Shown here: positions 54,903-62,336 of the stretch, in pieces
Layout: each line of letters begins with the position of its first letter
How positions within the stretch are numbered: the first letter of the stretch is position 1
Origin: an uncultured Chitinophagales bacterium
GTDB lineage: Bacteria > Bacteroidota > Bacteroidia > Chitinophagales > UBA2359
Length of the DNA stretch: 62,336 nucleotides
NCBI GenBank assembly: GCA_937927195.1
Contig: CALBCY010000042.1
Coordinates: forward strand, 1-62,336
Direction of reading: 5' to 3'
The notes under the pieces: model-generated
What the model was told of the DNA's origin: nothing
What the model saw: only the letters and a program-made list of their open reading frames with translations
The model's database searches: none
Program-made: the position numbers and the translations under genes

Positions 54903-56483
54903 TTAAATCATACTTTTTAAATCTTCCAATGTGTTGGCTTCTTTTGGTTTTTTGTCTTTCCTCCATCTCTTGATTCTAGGAAAACGCAAAGCGACACCTG
55001 ACTTATGCCGTTTGGATAGTTGAATGCCCTCGAAAGCCAATTCAAAAACAAGTTCCGCTTTGACACTGCGAACTGGTCCAAATTTATCGACCGTGTTCTT
55101 TTTTACGAAAGAAGTGATTTCACGCAACTCAGCATCTGTCAATCCGGAATAAGCTTTGGCAAAAGGAACCAGTCTGTCTCCATCCCAAACTGCAAAAGTG
55201 AAATCGGAAAATAAGTTCGCTCTTCTGCCATGGCCACTTTGTGCATAGATCATGACCGCATCAATGTTCATTGGATCTACTTTCCATTTCCACCAATCGC
55301 CTTTCACTCTACCAGTTTTGTAAACGGAATCTTTTCTTTTAAGCATTAATCCTTCGCAAGAATATTCTTTGGATTTTGTTCTTTCATTTTTCAACTCATC
55401 CCAAGTAGAAACGTTTACCAAAGGTGAAATTTGGATCGGAGCTTCATCGGTAATATTGCTTGATAGTTTTTCTAAAATTGTTCTTCTTTCTGAAATGCTA
55501 TTGCTCCGTATGTCTTTGCCATTCCATTCTAAAAGGTCATAAACGATGAAATGAATGGGCACTTCTTCTAGAATTTTTTTGCTTAGATTTTTTCTGCCTA
55601 TTCTTTTTTGCATCAAATGAAATCCCAAAATTTGCTGGTCTTTTATGGGAATGATTTCACCATCTAAAACAGTTCCGTTCGGAATGACTTGCAATAGTTT
55701 TTGGAACTCTGGAAATTTATCAGTCATCAACTCTTCACCCCTCGACCAAACAAACAGTTTGTTTTTCCGCTGGATAATTTGCCCTCGAATTCCATCCCAT
55801 TTTCTTTCAATTTGCCAATCGTCTATTTCACCCAATTCTTCAATTTCTTTATCCAATGCATAAGCCAAATAAAATGGGTAGGGTTTTGAAAGATCGTCTT
55901 CAGGATTGGCCTCTAAAAGAAGTTCTTGGAAGCTTGTGGTGTCTGGCGTCCAATTGCCCATTAGTCTATGAGCCAAAATGTTTTCTTCAACACCTGTATA
56001 TTTGGACAATGCCTTTACGATCAATTTTTGAGATACACCGACTCTGAAACCACCGGTAATCAGCTTGTTAAAAATAAATTTTTCTTTGCTGTTTAGTTGA
56101 TTCCATGCATTGGCAACTTGAGCTTTTTTTTCGTCCTCATCGAGATCTTTTAAGCTTTTAATGAAATGAATCCAGTCGGTAAAACTTTTGTTATGCTCAG
56201 AATCGTGTGGAGGCAAGCAAAGTGCAATGGTTTCAGCCAAGTCACCAGCAATGGCATAGGATTCCTCAAAAAGCCACAAAGGAATTTTAGATAGTTCTGC
56301 AGCCCATTCTCTTAGTTGAGCTGTTTTAATGGTCCTTTTGGGGCGACGACCAGAAAGAAGAGCAATGGTCCATAAACTATCTTTGGGATCTGCTTCTTCA
56401 AAGAAGCTGACCAATCCTTTTACCTTTTCGTTCGTTTTGGTAGTTTGGTCGAGTCTATCAAACAATTTTACAAAGGCCCTCAT
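54903..56483 (-). CDS. ATP-dependent DNA ligase of the DNA damage cluster
   Basis: This 526-residue enzyme seals nicks through an adenylated lysine. An N-terminal helical DNA-binding domain (1-200) precedes the nucleotidyltransferase domain with motif I ERKWDGIRGQ (Lys228), then LDGEIIP, IVYDLLEWNGKDIRS, EGLMLKRKDS and WWKWKVDP, and an OB domain ending in ALRFPRIKRWRKDK. Its ATG overlaps the stop of the exonuclease gene by four bases (ATGA), indicating translational coupling. The cluster resembles a bacterial end-processing and ligation system. Confidence 0.95.
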   Translation of the reverse strand: MRAFVKLFDRLDQTTKTNEKVKGLVSFFEEADPKDSLWTIALLSGRRPKRTIKTAQLREWAAELSKIPLWLFEESYAIAGDLAETIALCLPPHDSEHNKSFTDWIHFIKSLKDLDEDEKKAQVANAWNQLNSKEKFIFNKLITGGFRVGVSQKLIVKALSKYTGVEENILAHRLMGNWTPDTTSFQELLLEANPEDDLSKPYPFYLAYALDKEIEELGEIDDWQIERKWDGIRGQIIQRKNKLFVWSRGEELMTDKFPEFQKLLQVIPNGTVLDGEIIPIKDQQILGFHLMQKRIGRKNLSKKILEEVPIHFIVYDLLEWNGKDIRSNSISERRTILEKLSSNITDEAPIQISPLVNVSTWDELKNERTKSKEYSCEGLMLKRKDSVYKTGRVKGDWWKWKVDPMNIDAVMIYAQSGHGRRANLFSDFTFAVWDGDRLVPFAKAYSGLTDAELREITSFVKKNTVDKFGPVRSVKAELVFELAFEGIQLSKRHKSGVALRFPRIKRWRKDKKPKEANTLEDLKSMI

Positions 56484-57559
56484 TTCTGTTTGTTTTGGTC
56501 ATCAGAAATTTCTTCCTTGGTTTCTTTACTTGCTTCAGCTTGTTCTTCATCCACCTGTTCTCCTTCAACCTGTTCTCCCTGAAAGTTTGTTTGGACAATT
56601 TCAGCAGGAATCCCTGTTTCATTGAGCCATTTGGAGAAGCTGTCTATGTAACCATGTGTGACAAATACTTTCTCAGCGCCAGTCTCCTTTATCACTTTGT
56701 TTAGCCCATCCCAATCTGCATGATCTGAAAGTATGAAACCACGATCAGCTCCTCTTCTTCGTCTTGCTCCTCGCAACCTCATCCATCCTGAAGCCATTCC
56801 AACTGAAGTTGGACCCAGTTTTTTTGACCAAGCAGAATTAATAGCAGAAGGTGGGGCTATGATCAACTTTCCAGCAAAGTCTGCTTTTTTCATTTCTTTC
56901 GTTACCCTCTTGGTGGCCGTTAGTTTTGCGCCTTGATTTCTAAAAACTTCGTTGATGTTTTCAACCGCACCATGGCAATATATTTCACCAATTTCATCAT
57001 TGACACCATGTAAAATACGTTGTGCTTTTCCGAGTGAGTAAGCTGAAATAATGGAGCAGATTCCATCCTTTCTATTTTGAGCCCACCAATCATTTATTTC
57101 AGCCAAAACACTGGCTTCTTTTTCCCACTTAAAGATGGGTAGGCCAAAGGTGGATTCAGTAATAAACTTATGGCAGGGAACCAATTCGAAATCTTCACAA
57201 AGACCGTCCGATTCAGTTTTGTAATCTCCAGAAGCCACCCAAACTTCGCCTTTGTATTCCAACCTGATTTGAGCAGAGCCGAGAATGTGGCCAGCTGGAT
57301 GAAATGAAATGTTTACGCCATTTACTGAAACATTTTGACCGAATTCGATTGTTCGAAGATTGATGTTTCCTAGTCGGTATAATATTGCTGGTGCAGCAGA
57401 TTTTGAGCAAAGGTACTTTTTGTGACCATATCTTGAATGGTCTGAATGCCCATGCGTAATTAGGGCTTTGTCAACAGGACGCCAGGGGTCGATGTAAACA
57501 TCAGCAATTGGACAATAAAGTCCTTTTTCTGTAAATTGTATAAGTGGCTTTCGTGAAAT
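56480..57559 (-). CDS. Ligase-associated exonuclease, MBL fold, start codon unclear
   Basis: This is a metallo-beta-lactamase nuclease of the beta-CASP/SNM1-like type. The conserved N-terminus, LYCPIADVYIDPW followed by ALITHGHSDHSRYGH (the HxHxDH zinc site) and FHPAGHILGSAQI, is encoded upstream of any usual start; the first TTG in frame (57262) would delete it. No ATG, GTG or TTG lies between the upstream stop (57616) and there. An ATT at 57557-57559 is in the position of the family start (S-R-K-P-L-I-Q-F follows). The C-terminal tail has an EQVEGEQVDEEQ low-complexity segment. It is the first gene of the cluster. Confidence 0.85.
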   Translation of the reverse strand: MSRKPLIQFTEKGLYCPIADVYIDPWRPVDKALITHGHSDHSRYGHKKYLCSKSAAPAILYRLGNINLRTIEFGQNVSVNGVNISFHPAGHILGSAQIRLEYKGEVWVASGDYKTESDGLCEDFELVPCHKFITESTFGLPIFKWEKEASVLAEINDWWAQNRKDGICSIISAYSLGKAQRILHGVNDEIGEIYCHGAVENINEVFRNQGAKLTATKRVTKEMKKADFAGKLIIAPPSAINSAWSKKLGPTSVGMASGWMRLRGARRRRGADRGFILSDHADWDGLNKVIKETGAEKVFVTHGYIDSFSKWLNETGIPAEIVQTNFQGEQVEGEQVDEEQAEASKETKEEISDDQNKQK

Positions 57560-57657
57560 GATTTTGTTTTTAAATGTGAAATTTCTGGTTTCAAAACAAA
57601 AAGCATAAATGAATTACAAGTTAATAACAAAAGGTTTTAATCTATTGTTTAAAAATA

Positions 57658-58605
57658 TCAATCCCATTGTTCAGCAAAAGCATAAATATTAAATCCTTCC
57701 TTGTTTCCTTGTTCTTTCAAAGCTTCGATCAATTTGATTTTATCAATGTCAGCCATTCTTTTTTTCTGAATAATGCGAAGGACTTTTTCTGCTAATAGAT
57801 AAGGTCGTTTTGGATTGTCAAGTTTCGCGTCTTGATGTAATTTCACTTGATCCAAAATTTCACGAGAACCAACTCCTTCAATTGCTACGGAACGAATAAC
57901 AGGAATGTCCCATTCTTGAATTCTTGAATGAACCAGTTTTTTTAGATTTTGTATGAATTGATCTGATTGTGGACGGTCAGACTTATTGACAACGAAAATA
58001 TCTGCAATTTCTAAAAGGCCAGCTTTCATGGTTTGAATTTCATCACCTGACTCAGGAACCAATACTACAATGCTGGTATCTGCCAATGCAGCTATTTCAA
58101 CTTCAGATTGTCCGACACCAACAGTCTCTACAAAAATGTAGTCAAAGTCTTTGGATCGGAGTAAGTCGACTATTTCCATTATTTTTTCGGACAGTCCTCC
58201 AAGGGAACCTCTGCTTGCAACAGATCTGATAAAGACGTTGGGATTGTTATAGAAAGAGCTGAGTCTTATTCTATCCCCCAAAAGCGCACCATAATTAAAT
58301 GGAGAACTTGGATCAACAGCAATAATGGCAATTTTTTTAGGCTTGTCCTCTTTTTGTGAATCATCTGCATTTTTCAGCAATTCATTTAGGAGCGCATTCA
58401 ACAAGCTGCTTTTTCCAGCACCTGGTGGGCCAGTAATCCCAATTACAGAAGTAGTGGAATTAAACTGCAAGGATTTAAGTATTTCAATACCATCCAGCGT
58501 TTCGTTTTCCACCAATGAGATTTCCCTTGCGATTTGTTTAATCGCAGCTATTTGTTTGGATATTTTATTGGATGCTTTCAAATGCTTTGTAAAATACAAA
58601 TACAA
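57658..58605 (-). CDS. MeaB/ArgK-type G3E GTPase, methylmalonyl-CoA mutase chaperone
   Basis: MeaB protects and loads methylmalonyl-CoA mutase with its B12 cofactor. The 315 residues show GITGPPGAGKSSLLN (Walker A), AVDPSSPFNYGALLGDRIRL (switch I), FVETVGVGQSEVE (switch II) and NKSDR (G4). The frame starts with TTG at 58605; an upstream ATG is out of frame. A second TTG (K-A-S-N-K follows) is equally possible. The mutase is not in the window, but the adenosyltransferase at 1.9-2.4 kb belongs to the same pathway. It lies downstream of the sigma and anti-sigma genes. Confidence 0.93.
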   Translation of the reverse strand: MYLYFTKHLKASNKISKQIAAIKQIAREISLVENETLDGIEILKSLQFNSTTSVIGITGPPGAGKSSLLNALLNELLKNADDSQKEDKPKKIAIIAVDPSSPFNYGALLGDRIRLSSFYNNPNVFIRSVASRGSLGGLSEKIMEIVDLLRSKDFDYIFVETVGVGQSEVEIAALADTSIVVLVPESGDEIQTMKAGLLEIADIFVVNKSDRPQSDQFIQNLKKLVHSRIQEWDIPVIRSVAIEGVGSREILDQVKLHQDAKLDNPKRPYLLAEKVLRIIQKKRMADIDKIKLIEALKEQGNKEGFNIYAFAEQWD

Positions 58606-58674
58606 TTTCGTTTGCCATTGTTAAATGGCATCCAATGAAAATAAAAAGAATTGATTGGAGAGTTTAACAGGATG

Positions 58675-58926
58675 TTAAACTCCTTGTCTTATTTTATCCC
58701 TAATATTGGATAGAAGGGAATCGGAGAATTTTTTCTGAGGAATTTTTGTTTGCAGGAATTCCCTAAAACTTTGCTCTCTTTGATATTTTCCCATGCAACG
58801 AGGGCAATGTTCAATATGCTGTACGAAATTGTTTTGTTCTAAACTAGAACATTGTCCATCAAGAACCTTTTCAATTCTCGTTTCGCACTGATTACAATTG
58901 TGGATTACTCGACCATTCATAGCCAT
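58675..58926 (-). CDS. Zinc-finger anti-sigma factor-like protein
   Basis: The 83-residue protein has CNQCETRIEKVLDG and the zf-HC2-type HIEHCPRC motif, typical of anti-sigma proteins that sense redox state through zinc. There is no membrane helix. It overlaps the sigma gene by one base (stop and start share the A), so the two are translationally coupled. Binding to that sigma factor is inferred from this arrangement. Confidence 0.82.
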   Translation of the reverse strand: MAMNGRVIHNCNQCETRIEKVLDGQCSSLEQNNFVQHIEHCPRCMGKYQREQSFREFLQTKIPQKKFSDSLLSNIRDKIRQGV

Positions 58927-59561
58927 TATTTTGTGATATAACCTAATTTTTCAGCATAAGCCTTTAAACTCTCTTTGAGCATATTTCTGGCTCTATGCAA
59001 ACGCGATCTTACTGTACCAATTGGAATGTCAATAATTTTCGACATTTCTTCGTATGTAAATCCTTGCAGATCACACAGAACTATGACAGTCCTAAAGTCT
59101 ACAGGTAACATATTTAGTGCTTTTACAAGCTCATCTCCCAACATCCCCTGAAAAATTTCTTCTCGGAGATCTAAAAAGCCTACATATCTGCTGTCATCGC
59201 TTTGATGATAACTTACAATGTCCTCATAGTCAACCTTGTAAGGTTGTTTCGACTTCTTACGGTATTCATTAATGAATGCGTTTTTCAATATCTTGAACAA
59301 CCATGCCTTCGCATTAGTTCCAATATGATATGACTCTACGAAACGAAATGCCTTTAACAGGGTTTCTTGCACTAAATCATTGGCATCTTCCTCATTGTAT
59401 GTGAGGTGATACGCAAATGTATAAAGAGCATTGGCATGCGGAACAAACTCAGAGTCGAAAACTTTGTCTTTTTCTTCTCTACTCAGTTTTTTTCTTTCTG
59501 GTTTCTCAGGCTTTGCCTCTTTTTTTTCTTCTGGTTCTGTATTGTTGTCGTCAGCAATCAT
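58926..59561 (-). CDS. ECF-type sigma-70 family RNA polymerase sigma factor
   Basis: This 211-residue sigma factor has a Lys/Glu-rich N-terminal extension (1-40), region 2 (ALYTFAYHLTYNEEDANDLV, AKAWLFKILKNAFINEYRKK) and region 4 (LPVDFRTVIVLCDLQGFTYE, IPIGTVRSRLHRARNMLK). No region 1 or 3 is seen, so it is an ECF factor. The zinc-finger gene that overlaps its end is the likely anti-sigma factor. The regulon is unknown. Confidence 0.95.
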   Translation of the reverse strand: MIADDNNTEPEEKKEAKPEKPERKKLSREEKDKVFDSEFVPHANALYTFAYHLTYNEEDANDLVQETLLKAFRFVESYHIGTNAKAWLFKILKNAFINEYRKKSKQPYKVDYEDIVSYHQSDDSRYVGFLDLREEIFQGMLGDELVKALNMLPVDFRTVIVLCDLQGFTYEEMSKIIDIPIGTVRSRLHRARNMLKESLKAYAEKLGYITK

Positions 59562-59693
59562 AAGAATTGTTACATCGTTAGGTTAAGAACCTTAATAATA
59601 GGGCTTTTTTGATTAATTATTGCCCTGTTCTAGCCTGTTTTTTTTAACAATTTTATTCTCAGCAAAAATAAATGCTAAAATTGGGCCAATTAT

Positions 59694-60812
59694 TTAGAAT
59701 GGATTGGCATAAGCCTCATTATTGATGAAAGATGAATCCGTTAACATTTCAAGAAAAGCCAATAAAGCTTGTTTTTGTTCGTCAGTCAAATTGGTGTTTT
59801 GACCAGTTGTGAACTCGCTGCCTAATTCTGGTGAAATGGTTGGCGAAAAATGGATTCCTTCGCTGTAATGATCAATTACTTCTTCTAGTGTTGCAAATCG
59901 TCCATCGTGCATATATGGAGCTGTCAGAGCAATGTTTCTTAGAGTTGGCACCTTAAACTTTCCATAATCCGAGGTGTTTCCAGTAACGCCACCTAAACCC
60001 AAGTCAGAAAAATCATTGATCGAAGCGATATCATCCAATCCGTTGTTCTTGAATGAAAACTCTGTATACAATACTCCGCCGTGGCAATGCACGCATTCAG
60101 CTTCTCCTGGCATTCCAGTTTCCAGATTAAACAGGTTTCTACCGATGATTTCGAGTTCTGTAGGTTCTACACCAGGAACTTGGTTGATCACTTGGTCATA
60201 TCGGGAATTACCAGAAATAATTATGCGCATAAATTGGCTCAAGGCCTTGGCTACATTAATGCTATCAATATCGGCATTAAAAGCTTTTCTGAAAAGCAAT
60301 GGATAGTCTGGGTGATCCTTCAATTTTTGAACCATTTCAGGTATTGGCTGATGCAATTCTATTGGATTGTCAATCGGCTCAAGCGCCTGTTCTTCCAATG
60401 TGGTTCTAGAACCGTCCCAGGTAAAAGCTGTGTTGAGACCATAAGCAAGATTAAACAAGGGCATGGAATTTCTAGTGCCTTCAATTCCGTCAATTCCTGG
60501 AGATAACACTCTGGGATCGGTAAAAGCATTTTCTTGTCTATGGCAAGTGGCACAAGACATGGTACTGTCTGCAGATAAAATGGGATCGTAAAACAGCATT
60601 CTTCCAAGTTTTACTCCTTGATCTGTCAGTTGATTATCTGATGGTATAACTGGTTCAGGAAAACCAGTTGGAATTTCTAGGTTATAAGATGTTTGCACAT
60701 AAGTACTGTCCAAGGGATCAATTTCCATAGGGTCTGGCGCTTCATTCTTATCGCAAGAAGACGCATTAAGAATGAATCCCAATAGAATTATCGAATAGAT
60801 TAACTGTTTCAT
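59694..60812 (-). CDS. Di-haem cytochrome c peroxidase, lipoprotein
   Basis: This periplasmic peroxidase of the CcpA/MauG family reduces H2O2. The 372-residue protein has a lipoprotein signal (NASSC), a first haem motif CATCHRQ followed by ENAFTDPRVLSPG, and a second CVHCHGG, with the segment KVPTLRNIALTAPYMHDG carrying the Met region. It is the second of two similar genes on this strand. A long dyad repeat lies just upstream (60829-60903). Confidence 0.93.
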   Translation of the reverse strand: MKQLIYSIILLGFILNASSCDKNEAPDPMEIDPLDSTYVQTSYNLEIPTGFPEPVIPSDNQLTDQGVKLGRMLFYDPILSADSTMSCATCHRQENAFTDPRVLSPGIDGIEGTRNSMPLFNLAYGLNTAFTWDGSRTTLEEQALEPIDNPIELHQPIPEMVQKLKDHPDYPLLFRKAFNADIDSINVAKALSQFMRIIISGNSRYDQVINQVPGVEPTELEIIGRNLFNLETGMPGEAECVHCHGGVLYTEFSFKNNGLDDIASINDFSDLGLGGVTGNTSDYGKFKVPTLRNIALTAPYMHDGRFATLEEVIDHYSEGIHFSPTISPELGSEFTTGQNTNLTDEQKQALLAFLEMLTDSSFINNEAYANPF

Positions 60813-60828
60813 ACTTGTACAAATTTAG

Positions 60829-60903
60829 GTACTTGAACTTAAGTAATCGAGTAATACAAAATAAATATAATTTTTGAATAATTGATTACTTGTGTTCAAG
60901 TAC
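60829..60903. promoter_or_regulatory. Long dyad repeat upstream of the peroxidase gene
   Basis: GTACTTGAACTTAAGTAATC (60829-60848) and GATTACTTGTGTTCAAGTAC (60884-60903) are inverted copies with 18 of 20 matches, separated by 35 AT-rich bases. They sit directly upstream of the minus-strand peroxidase gene. They could be a paired operator or a hairpin ending the upstream peroxidase transcript. No T run follows on the minus strand, which favours an operator. Confidence 0.5.
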
Positions 60904-60985
60904 TGAATACTATTAATGACAATGAAATGTTCTTTTCTGGCTGTGCTTTTTATTATTTCTCAGCCTTATCCCATATAGATTTTTT

Positions 60986-62083
60986 CTATGGCATAAAGCT
61001 TTCGTTTTCTAAAAACTCTCGATCAGTTAAGGCTTTCAAAAAAGCTACTAATTCATTTTTTTCAGTTGCGCTTAAATTTAATGGTTTGACCAATTCATTC
61101 TGATTGGAATGGTTTGTTCCTCCGGTGTTGTAATGTTCAACAACCTCCTCCAAAGTATTCAACGAACCATTGTGCATGTATGGTGCGGTTACTTCTACAT
61201 TTCTCAAGCTTGGGGTTTTGAATTTGCCGATATCGCTTGTGTCAAATGTAATTCTAAATCTGCCTTGGTCTAGGTATTCTTGCAATAGGCCATTGTTTTC
61301 AAAATTGTAATTGGTAAAATTTCCCCCTGCGTGGCATTGACTGCAGTTTGCTTTTGGGCCAAAAAATAAATTCATGCCATTTATCTGTTCCTGTGTCATT
61401 GCATTGGCTTCATTGTTGGCATTGTGCATGTCATAATAGGAATTGAAAGAAACCAAAGTTCTTTCAAAAGCTGCGATGGCTCTGGTGACAGAAAAGGCAT
61501 CGACTTCTCTGCCATAAGCTTCTAGAATAAGCTGAGGGTAAATCGGATGGTTTCTTAATCTTTCTATAGCGTCGAAAAGGGTGAAATCCATTTCAACCGG
61601 GTCTTCAATCGGAGCGATGACTTGTCGTTCTAGTGTTGGGACGCCACCTTCTTTAAAAAAGTAAGGTTGAAATCCAACATTGGTCAGCCCAGTGGTGTTT
61701 CTAAAGCCAAGTCGGTTTTCGATTCCACGACTTACAGGAAGATTGTCAGTAAAAGCTATGTTTTGTAAATGGCAAGTACCGCAAGAAATGCTTGAATCTC
61801 TTGAAAGGATGGGATCAAAGAAAAGCATTTTGCCCAAGTTGACTCGTTCAAGGCTTAGTTTGTTGTCGTCGGGGATGGTCATTTCATCAAAGCCAGAAGG
61901 TGTGTTTATTTCTAAAGGGGTGAATTTAATTACGTTTTCATTTGTTTCTTTTTTGCAGGAAGCTGAAAGAATTAGCAGGATGCAAAACAAACAGGCCAAT
62001 TTTTGCTTTGCAATCTTTTGCGGGCAAAAATTGGCCTGTATTGTTTTACTGTTGATGTTTTGTAAAATGTATTTCACCGACAA
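60986..62083 (-). CDS. Second di-haem cytochrome c peroxidase
   Basis: This 365-residue paralogue of the previous gene has haem motifs CGTCHLQ and CSQCHAG and the same FKTPSLRNVEVTAPYMHNG segment. A lipobox-like ILSASC follows an unusually long n-region: the ATG at 62083 puts 27 residues before the hydrophobic core. A perfect 16-bp inverted repeat (61991-62039) covers that part. The true start may be further in, for example an ATT or TTG just before the core. It follows the MbnP-like gene by 12 bases and is probably cotranscribed with it. Confidence 0.9.
   Translation of the reverse strand: MSVKYILQNINSKTIQANFCPQKIAKQKLACLFCILLILSASCKKETNENVIKFTPLEINTPSGFDEMTIPDDNKLSLERVNLGKMLFFDPILSRDSSISCGTCHLQNIAFTDNLPVSRGIENRLGFRNTTGLTNVGFQPYFFKEGGVPTLERQVIAPIEDPVEMDFTLFDAIERLRNHPIYPQLILEAYGREVDAFSVTRAIAAFERTLVSFNSYYDMHNANNEANAMTQEQINGMNLFFGPKANCSQCHAGGNFTNYNFENNGLLQEYLDQGRFRITFDTSDIGKFKTPSLRNVEVTAPYMHNGSLNTLEEVVEHYNTGGTNHSNQNELVKPLNLSATEKNELVAFLKALTDREFLENESFMP
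61991..62039 (-). promoter_or_regulatory. Perfect 16-bp inverted repeat at the 5' end of the peroxidase gene
   Basis: ACAGGCCAATTTTTGC (61991-62006) and its exact complement (62024-62039) flank a 17-nt loop. In RNA the minus strand would form a stable hairpin within the first codons, or in the 5' UTR if the true start is downstream. It could govern translation or partial termination between the MbnP-like gene and the peroxidase. Confidence 0.55.
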
Positions 62084-62095
62084 AATTAAGTAAGA

Positions 62096-62336
62096 TTATC
62101 TGCTGAAAATAGAGGGTAAGTTATTGACAATTCCAGTGTTTTTGTCATTCACAATTCCAGTGTGAACGGTGATGGATTCTGAAAGATTGTAGTTAAATAA
62201 AGCAGCAATGTCTGCATTAACACTCAAGTTTTGCTCTGTGTCATTTGCCGCTTCAAAAGGGTAGGGAATGGTTACTGTTCTTAGGTAGCTGTCCAAACCA
62301 ATGTGCAATTGAAAGGTAGTATCAGCTTCGCTGATC
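62096..62336 (-). CDS. MbnP-like protein, C-terminal part (runs off window)
   Basis: The frame is open to the window edge and ends with LFNYNLSESITVHTG and NLPSIFSR. It contains HIGLDSYLRTVTIPYPFEAA and a strand of the type ADIAALF. This resembles the C-terminus of the MbnP family, periplasmic proteins that pair with MauG/MbnH-type di-haem enzymes, matching the two peroxidase genes downstream. The family call rests on context and a short match. The N-terminal part is missing. Confidence 0.6.
   Translation of the reverse strand, partial: ISEADTTFQLHIGLDSYLRTVTIPYPFEAANDTEQNLSVNADIAALFNYNLSESITVHTGIVNDKNTGIVNNLPSIFSR

Noticed and set aside
57213..57410. Separate small basic protein upstream of the exonuclease
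   Set aside because: It is an out-of-frame shadow; the correct frame there encodes the conserved MBL N-terminus.

Overview
The window looks like chromosomal DNA from an AT-rich, gliding-type Bacteroidota, probably related to the Saprospiria. The evidence is GldE and GldD gliding proteins, a PorP/SprF outer membrane protein, type IX secretion substrates with both sorting-domain types (CHU_C-like and the short FEYAVYPNPANN-type tail), DUF4292, DUF4296 and DUF2795 proteins, and a ligase-associated repair cluster. The lineage below phylum is inferred. I saw no tRNA, rRNA, CRISPR array, prophage or complete transposon.

Layout. 1-3.5 kb: SDR (cut by the window edge), ispD, a cobalamin adenosyltransferase and ferritin. 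3.8-4.3 kb: an IS630-type fragment. 4.3-8.1 kb: nitroreductase, then mutY-ssb-gldE. 8.1-10.1 kb: a 1.45 kb insert with two ORFs, bounded by a 259-bp diverged direct repeat. 9.9-14.8 kb: envelope lipoproteins, an EnvC-like protein and an oligopeptidase. 14.8-15.1 kb: two related tandem small-RNA units with sigma-54-like promoters. 15.1-16.5 kb: thiL and a large inverted repeat. 16.5-22.3 kb: a sulfite-reduction/siroheme operon (sulfite reductase, cobA, siroheme dehydrogenase, cysH, ferredoxin-NADP reductase). 22.4-31 kb: TPR protein, YggS, DUF4296, glpK, moaC, porP and a CHU_C adhesin. 31.5-36 kb: a secreted metalloprotease and an Omp85-like barrel. 36-40.5 kb: tatA, gldD, two 56-residue small genes, recA and a His-rich lipoprotein. 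40.9-51.5 kb: S41 peptidase, truA, mfd, a second metalloprotease and a thioredoxin-fold lipoprotein. 51.6-57.6 kb: pdeM, helicase, ligase and exonuclease. 57.7-62.3 kb: meaB, a sigma/anti-sigma pair, two di-haem peroxidases and an MbnP-like fragment.

The most striking signal lies upstream of the sulfite reductase operon. Two tiny leader ORFs sit in series, one with four and one with nine consecutive cysteine codons. Each is followed by an intrinsic terminator and carries, just after its Cys run, a GAAGAAG segment able to pair with the 5' arm of its own terminator. This is the architecture of a two-stage cysteine-responsive transcription attenuator controlling sulfide and cysteine supply. Other notable points are the paired sigma-54-like small RNAs, the duplication-flanked insert, two repair genes with no ATG/GTG/TTG start at the conserved N-terminus, and a palindromic 25-bp tandem repeat that supplies the stop codons of two convergent genes.
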